A stretch of 64,000 nucleotides of DNA from Chrysemys picta bellii (taxonomy: Eukaryota; Chordata; Testudines; Emydidae): the NCBI RefSeq assembly GCF_011386835.1, contig NW_027052972.1, positions 19,001-83,000 on the forward strand, written 5' to 3'. Numbering within the stretch: position 1 is the first letter of the stretch; the number at the start of each line of letters is the position of its first letter. The position numbers and the translations under genes are program-made. The notes under the pieces are model-generated. The model made no database searches. It saw nothing but the letters and a program-made list of their open reading frames with translations, and was not told where the DNA came from. Below are positions 59,876 through 64,000 of the stretch, piece by piece.

Positions 59876-59968
59876 ACCATCACCCCATAAGTCCCAGTAC
59901 CGGGCAGAGGAGGCAATCTCTTACCAAGAAGACATGTTTTAGAAATTGTGGAAAGGCTGAGAGGAAAC

Positions 59969-60531
59969 ATGGACTCCTCTACCACCCCCATGAGAACTTC
60001 AGACTTTGTTTTAGCCCCGAGGACCTTTGGACTTGTATGGAGAAAGTGCTACAGCAGTGACAGTTCCAAGGAGGGCCCTTTGACTCCACCATCGATAGAT
60101 ACCTTGGAACCCGACCCCAAAACCCAAACCTTCGTGAGGCACCCCAATGAGTGTGACGGCCTCTCATTGTCCACCCCGCTGAAGTTGGAAGAGGATCATG
60201 GCTTGGGGGAGTCACCAGCAGACAAGGTGAACGGGAAAGACGTCGCTCAGGTAAATGAATGATTAAGAAGCAACGGTTGATCATGGGGGTCTACTGGGGT
60301 TAGGAAATCAACCTGGCATTGCATAAATCTAAAAACAAGCAGTGGGGTGCTTATACTGTTTTTTGTCTGAAAATCTCTCAACAGCTCGACGATGCCTTTC
60401 TAGAGGCCTTTGAGAACTTACACGTCGGTAGCCCTGTGGAAGTAAACATATCATGCATCAGCTGTTTTTGCTCCTGTCTGAGTTACAGATCTCAAGAGGA
60501 AAATCCAGAAAAGGACAAAATAGAAGAATGA
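59969..60531 (+). CDS. Viral accessory gene, probably two exons
   Basis: First part 59969-60250 opens at AACATGG (good start context) and runs 94 codons to CAG followed by GTAAAT. Second part 60385-60531 follows TCTCAACAG, is open from the splice point and ends in TGA. The donor and acceptor are both phase 0, the intron would be 134 nt, and without splicing the first frame stops 4 codons later. Part 2 has an acidic-hydrophobic start (LDDAFLEAFENL) and a cysteine cluster (CISCFCSCL). No LxCxE motif is seen. Family unknown to me; position matches the early or oncoprotein-like accessory genes described in adintoviruses. A competing frame from 59770 to 60060 exists. Confidence 0.55.
60251..60384 (+). 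other. Candidate intron in the viral accessory gene
   Basis: GTAAAT donor, TCTCAACAG acceptor preceded by a T-rich stretch (TTTTTTGTCTG). Length 134 nt. Confidence 0.5.
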
Positions 60532-60614
60532 ACCAGATCAGACTCCCTCATTGTAGGGGTCATGGCATCCATTTTTACAGGCGGCTGTAAAAGGTTGTGT
60601 TAAACCAGGCAATT

Positions 60615-60620
60615 AATAAA
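60615..60620 (+). promoter_or_regulatory. Poly(A) signal AATAAA
   Basis: AATAAA 84 bases after the accessory gene stop; it is the first such signal on the + strand after the MROH stop codon that I see. Confidence 0.6.
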
Positions 60621-60695
60621 ACTTGTTTAAATGTGTCCATATGAATGTGTCCCCCTCCATACTTGTGTTAGTAAAAGACGGTACCAGGAACAATC

Positions 60696-60905
60696 ATGTC
60701 TCCACAGACGACTCTGTTAAAGAAAATATATTATACCCCAAGGGAAGTTGGGAGCTTTGGCGCGGTGAATCCTCTTTTTCAAGTGGCCAAAAAGCATAGT
60801 AAAACTGTAACTAGAAGACAGGTAACAGCTTGGCTTTCAGACCAGGATGCTTACACTTTACACAAACCGGCTCGAATACAGCTTCACAGGAAGGATCGGG
60901 GCTGA
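60696..60905 (+). CDS. Small ORF like the N-terminus of Polinton integrase
   Basis: Sixty-nine codons from ATG to TGA. KIYYTPREVGSFGAV and WLSDQDAYTLHKPAR resemble the conserved N-terminal module of Maverick/Polinton retroviral-type integrases (F54H12.3-like), but the protein stops before any catalytic core. The stop overlaps the next start (TGATG). It may be a stand-alone protein, a duplicate of the integrase head, or a truncation. The catalytic integrase is not in the window. Confidence 0.6.
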   Translation: MSPQTTLLKKIYYTPREVGSFGAVNPLFQVAKKHSKTVTRRQVTAWLSDQDAYTLHKPARIQLHRKDRG

Positions 60906-61081
60906 TGTACATTAAAAGGAGGAAGAGAAAGAGAAATGTATCATACCTGCAACGCACAGGTCCCTCAATACCCTTTAAAAGAAGGGCTTTGATGCGCCGG
61001 GCCAGCCATAAGCGAAAGTCCAAGAGGAAGCCTGGGCGAAAGAGAAAACACTCTCCGCCTGGTAAAAGAGAGATATTTTAA
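60905..61081 (+). CDS. pX-like basic core protein
   Basis: Fifty-eight codons with about 25 lysines and arginines (starts MYIKRRKRKR, later KRKSKRKPGRKRKH). The ATG overlaps the upstream stop. Size, charge and place just before the capsid gene match the pX/mu-like DNA-condensing proteins of adenovirus-related elements. Reading frame intact. Confidence 0.65.
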   Translation: MYIKRRKRKRNVSYLQRTGPSIPFKRRALMRRASHKRKSKRKPGRKRKHSPPGKREIF

Positions 61082-61086
61082 TCAAC

Positions 61087-62394
61087 ATGGCTTTTGTTCA
61101 CTGCGGGTCTGAAGAATGCACCAAATCCGAACTAGACTTGTTTCAAATAGCCCCTACCCAGACCAGCATTGAGAAAAGCATCTACATCGAGGTGTCACCT
61201 CTATCGGCTGTTACGGAGTCTGCCCCCATTGATGTTTTTATAACAGGAAATGGCATTGATTAGATGGATTTAAACAATACGCTGCTGTATCTATGTTGCA
61301 AGATTGTAAAAGGAGACGGAACTGAACTCACCATGGACGCCAAAGTGGGCCTGGTGAATTACCCCGTGGCCTCTGTTTTCAGTCAGTTGGATGTCACGCT
61401 GGGAGACTGCCTTGTAAGCCAAAGCAACAACTGTTACCCTTACAGGGCCTTTATAGAATCAGTGATCAATTACAGCGACGCCACCCTTGACACGCAATTT
61501 TCTGCTGGCCTGTTTTACAAAGACGCTACCGGACAACACGAAGAAACAGAGTTGGATGGCGGGAATCTAGGGTTTGTGAGGCTTGCAAAGCTGACAGCCC
61601 AGAGCAGGATGGTAGAGCTGCTGGGTCAGGTACACAGTGACCTGTTTTTTCAAGAAAAACTTTTCTTGAACGGAGTGGATGTGAAAATTAAACTGACGCA
61701 CAGTAAAGACGCCTTCTGTTTAATGGGCAGTGCAGGCGAAGGCTTTAAATTGCGTATTGTATCAGCATCCCTTTTTGTGAAAAAAGTACGGGTGGCCCCG
61801 AGCGTTCGTCTGGGGCATGCAGAGGCCCTGCTTCCCCCTAATGCTAAATATCCCATGGACCGTGTGGGAATGAAAGTGTTTAGCAACCTTGCGAGCAGCG
61901 GGGTCAGTAACCAGGAGAACCTGTTTTGGGGACAGTAACCCAAAATGCTTGTCCTAGGGTTTGTGGATAATGATGCCTTTAGCGGAAGTTACGCTACAAA
62001 TCCCTTTCATTTTAAACATTATGATATTAATTTTGTGGCCTTGTATGTAGATGGTGAACAGATACCAACCAAGCCTCTGCAACCAGACTTGGAGGCAGGA
62101 CGCTGCATGAGAGAATACATGAATCTGGTACAGACAGCTGGTAAACACATGAAAGGTCGTTCTCTGTTAATCGACCGTGAGGAGTTTGCACAGGGTTACA
62201 CCTTATTTGCCTTTGACCCCTCTCCCGACCAGGAATGTGCCGATCAGTATTCCCTGATTAAAACCGGGAACCTGAGAGCAGAAATATGTTTTGGAAAGGC
62301 TTTAACCGTCACCGTCAATATGATCGTGTATGGGGTTTTTGACAACGTCATAGAGATAAATCAGTGGAGAAACGTTCTGTTTGTCTATATGTGA
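61087..62394 (+). pseudogene. Major capsid protein (double jelly-roll hexon-like), two in-frame stops
   Basis: One frame of 435 codons from ATG 61087 to TGA 62392-62394, the usual size of adintovirus/Polinton capsid proteins. It is interrupted by TAG at 61261-61263 and TAA at 61936-61938; the protein on both sides stays in the same frame and looks conserved (DLNNTLLYL, TLGDCLVSQSNNCYPYRA, NPFHFKHYDINFVALYVDG, GYTLFAFDPSPD). The product would form the trimeric capsid building block. No indel is evident, so decay is by substitution only. Confidence 0.88.
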
Positions 62395-62396
62395 AC

Positions 62397-62855
62397 ATGG
62401 ACACTGTGCAGCTCTCACGTGTCTTATCAACGGCCCCTTACACAAAAAAGAATTTCTTAGATGTGTTCCTTTGCGATTGGCTCCCTGGCGGCAAGCTGTC
62501 TCAGAAACCCTTAGGTTTGGTGGTCAACACGCATCCACACAACCAACCTGGTGAACACTGGCTCACCTTGTATCTGGCGGAGCGTAACCATGGAGAGTTT
62601 TTTGACTCATACAGGCACCCCCCAAACAGTGTGGTGTTTCCTAAAAGCATTATGAAATTTTTAAACAAAAATGCCACAGACCTTGTGTTTCACAATAGGC
62701 AATTACAAGACCCCTGCTCTGTCGCCTGCGGCTATCACTGCGTGTTTTTCTGACATCATCGTAGCAAGGGTTTCTCTTTTGACCGGATTTTAAAATTGTA
62801 TTCTAATGACTTTAGTGCAAAACAACTGGATGGTGATGAATTTTGTAAAAACTAA
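62397..62855 (+). pseudogene. Adenain-type cysteine protease, in-frame stop
   Basis: Starts at ATG 62397 three bases after the capsid stop. Visible active-site elements: His54 in GEHWLTLYL, Asp70 in FFDSYR, Gln104 and Cys111 (spacing of seven as in adenain) in QDPCSVACGYHC. The frame has TGA at 62751-62753, then continues in frame with GFSFDRILKLYSND to TAA at 62853-62855. Such proteases mature virion proteins. The catalytic part lies before the stop. Confidence 0.88.
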
Positions 62856-62944
62856 ATTTAAATTCTTGGGCATGCCTAGCCTTGCTCAAAACATGTTTCA
62901 ACAAGCCCAGACATGCGTATCTTGCAATGATTTTAATAGCCATG

Positions 62945-63079
62945 TTATCCAATATTCTCAGGCATAACAGACAATGTTTGTTTGGCATTATCCAACACAT
63001 TTTTTTTTATAAAGTAACTTTTCCCACAGTTGCTAGGCCCCACGAGAATTGCAGAAAAGAGGTGTTTCCACCTCCATAT
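62945..63079 (-). pseudogene. Packaging ATPase remnant (A32/FtsK-like P-loop)
   Basis: A 44-codon open stretch on the minus strand contains the Walker A motif GPSNCGKS (63017-63040) preceded by hydrophobic FSAILV, and ends near SVMPENIG at a stop. By family knowledge this is the start of the genome-packaging ATPase of Polintons and adintoviruses. The remaining ATPase domain is missing. Confidence 0.6.
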
Positions 63080-63106
63080 CTATTTTAAAAGCCGTAGGGC
63101 AAGGTT

Positions 63107-64000
63107 TTAAAACCTTCTCCTAGGACCCTCTTGTTGTAAATGACTTTGTGTTTTCTTAAGGGTTTTTGTCTCTATTTGCCACTGATATTTTTTGTTTTTT
63201 ACGATAGAGGGCTGCTGCACCTCTATCTTTTTTGAGGTGTTTTCTTGCAGGCTCGTGTAATAGTCCAGGACTAGATCTTTCAAACGGTCAAAGTTGGTCT
63301 TTTCACAGTTTGCTATGTTCAGGGTAATACCTTTGACTTTCATGCAGGCCCTTTTTCCCGACAGCTTATATCTGTATGTTTTCGGGCCTGCCAACAAAAA
63401 CTGGGTGTTGATCTGGCAGGACCTTGCTTGTGAGGTCCCCTAAAACGGGCGTAAGCAGTGGTGAAACAGGCTATGAAAACACTGGTATTTCCAGAGACAG
63501 AGTACCGGTCTTTTGTGTGTTTCCAAGACAGGCACACTGTTTCATTGTCGATAAACTCGCAGGATGAAACCTCATAGTTGGGGGGGAAACAGGTACTGAA
63601 AGAGTTGGTCAGGGTCTCTCACGATGCTGATGTTGGGTCGGTTTGTTCTTTGGTTGAATTTACCCCACAGAGAATTTTAAAACAGTTTAGCGATTTGGCG
63701 TTTAGCGGTGTTAAACCTGATCTCATGTTGGCATAAATGCACGCCTTCTTTCTGGTAGAAATCGTTAATGTACTTATTTTGTTTTTCTTTGTCTGTGCAC
63801 CAGCTGGGATACCCTGAAGCCTCTTGTTTCTGGTGGAGGTGTAATTTTATGTACTCTGAAAAGAGTTCATCAGATTTTTCATTAAAATGCCAGTTTTCAT
63901 ATATTTTAGCCACCGCGTACCCCTTCGCTATGGCCGCGTTCAATTCCACCGTGCACCAAGTCCCCAGGATGGCCCTCTCCTTGTCAGTATGGGGGGTGCA
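63107..64000 (-). pseudogene. Protein-primed DNA polymerase B, C-terminal part, broken
   Basis: Reads in from the right edge as polymerase B (GTWCTVELNAAIAKGY, ENWHFN, QEASGYPSW). TAA at 63677-63679 lies just before NSLWGKF in the palm motif B region, with the frame continuing after it. Near 63575 a C7 run shifts the frame (CEFIDNETVCLSWKH, TTAYARF in the next frame), and a further shift near 63400 leads to the C-terminal block VKGITLNIANCEKTNFD. The expected catalytic YxDTDS motif between TAYAR and that block is not seen, which suggests a deletion. Confidence 0.82.

Larger units (their letters stand above)
59151..64000 (+). mobile_element. Endogenous adintovirus/Polinton-like (Maverick) provirus, left part
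   Basis: A roughly 4.85-kb portion of a mid-size dsDNA virus, running past the right edge. Evidence is gene content: double jelly-roll capsid protein, adenain-type protease, basic pX-like protein, packaging ATPase P-loop and protein-primed polymerase B, which together occur only in Polintons, adintoviruses and relatives. The proposed left end at 59151 (AGTAGTATAAGGGCCC) begins with AG as Polinton termini do; it is an inference, as the other end is outside. Structural genes are on + and polymerase/ATPase on -, converging. Full integrase and penton are not in view. All large genes carry stops, so it is a fossil. Confidence 0.88.

Noticed and set aside
59226..59890. ORFs across the 136-bp repeats
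   Set aside because: Unit length changes (133, 137) break frame between units, and no frame is preserved.
59770..60060. Alternative viral ORF overlapping the accessory gene
   Set aside because: Begins inside the repeat array and stops at 60060; the 59969 frame is longer, has better start context and a matching splice. Not fully excluded.

Overview
The window looks like nuclear DNA of a turtle, most likely a cryptodire. It has long introns with GT-AG splice sites, several CR1 LINE fragments, MIR-like SINE pieces and many hAT-type miniature elements. It also has a tRNA-derived SINE at 36117-36294 whose 3' tail matches a CR1 tail at about 31465-31535; that pairing is known from cryptodiran turtles (Cry/tortoise Pol III SINE). 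No species call is possible from the sequence alone.

Left part (1-11.4 kb). Three exons (about 1081-3193, + strand) match the syntaxin-binding protein 2 (Munc18-2) family, and no further exon of that gene is visible. They are followed by a broken BED-finger hAT transposase element (3448-6616) and a three-level nest: a CR1 LINE, an LTR inside it, and a foldback SINE-like repeat inside the LTR (about 6680-8770).

Central part (11.5-59.1 kb). Forty-one consecutive exons on the + strand, with matching splice phases, form one large maestro HEAT-repeat gene of the MROH2 type (about 1,620 codons). Its first coding exon was not found. One exon (46434-46625) has a frameshift, but a good internal splice acceptor could bypass it. 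The introns are filled with CR1, MIR, LTR, Ty3/gypsy and hAT-derived repeats, many with readable target-site duplications, and one intron has a near-perfect 69-bp-arm hairpin.

Right part (59.15-64.0 kb). An endogenous adintovirus/Polinton-like (Maverick) dsDNA virus begins about 34 bp after the MROH stop codon and runs off the window. In order it has an AG-starting left end, five roughly 136-bp repeats carrying CCAAT boxes, a probable two-exon accessory gene, a small integrase-N-terminus-like ORF, a highly basic pX-like ORF, a double jelly-roll major capsid gene, an adenain-type protease and, on the opposite strand, remnants of a packaging ATPase and a protein-primed DNA polymerase B. Capsid, protease and polymerase are each broken by in-frame stops, so this is a decaying provirus. 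Its regulatory repeats, the spliced accessory gene and the small integrase-like ORF are the least explained parts of the window.
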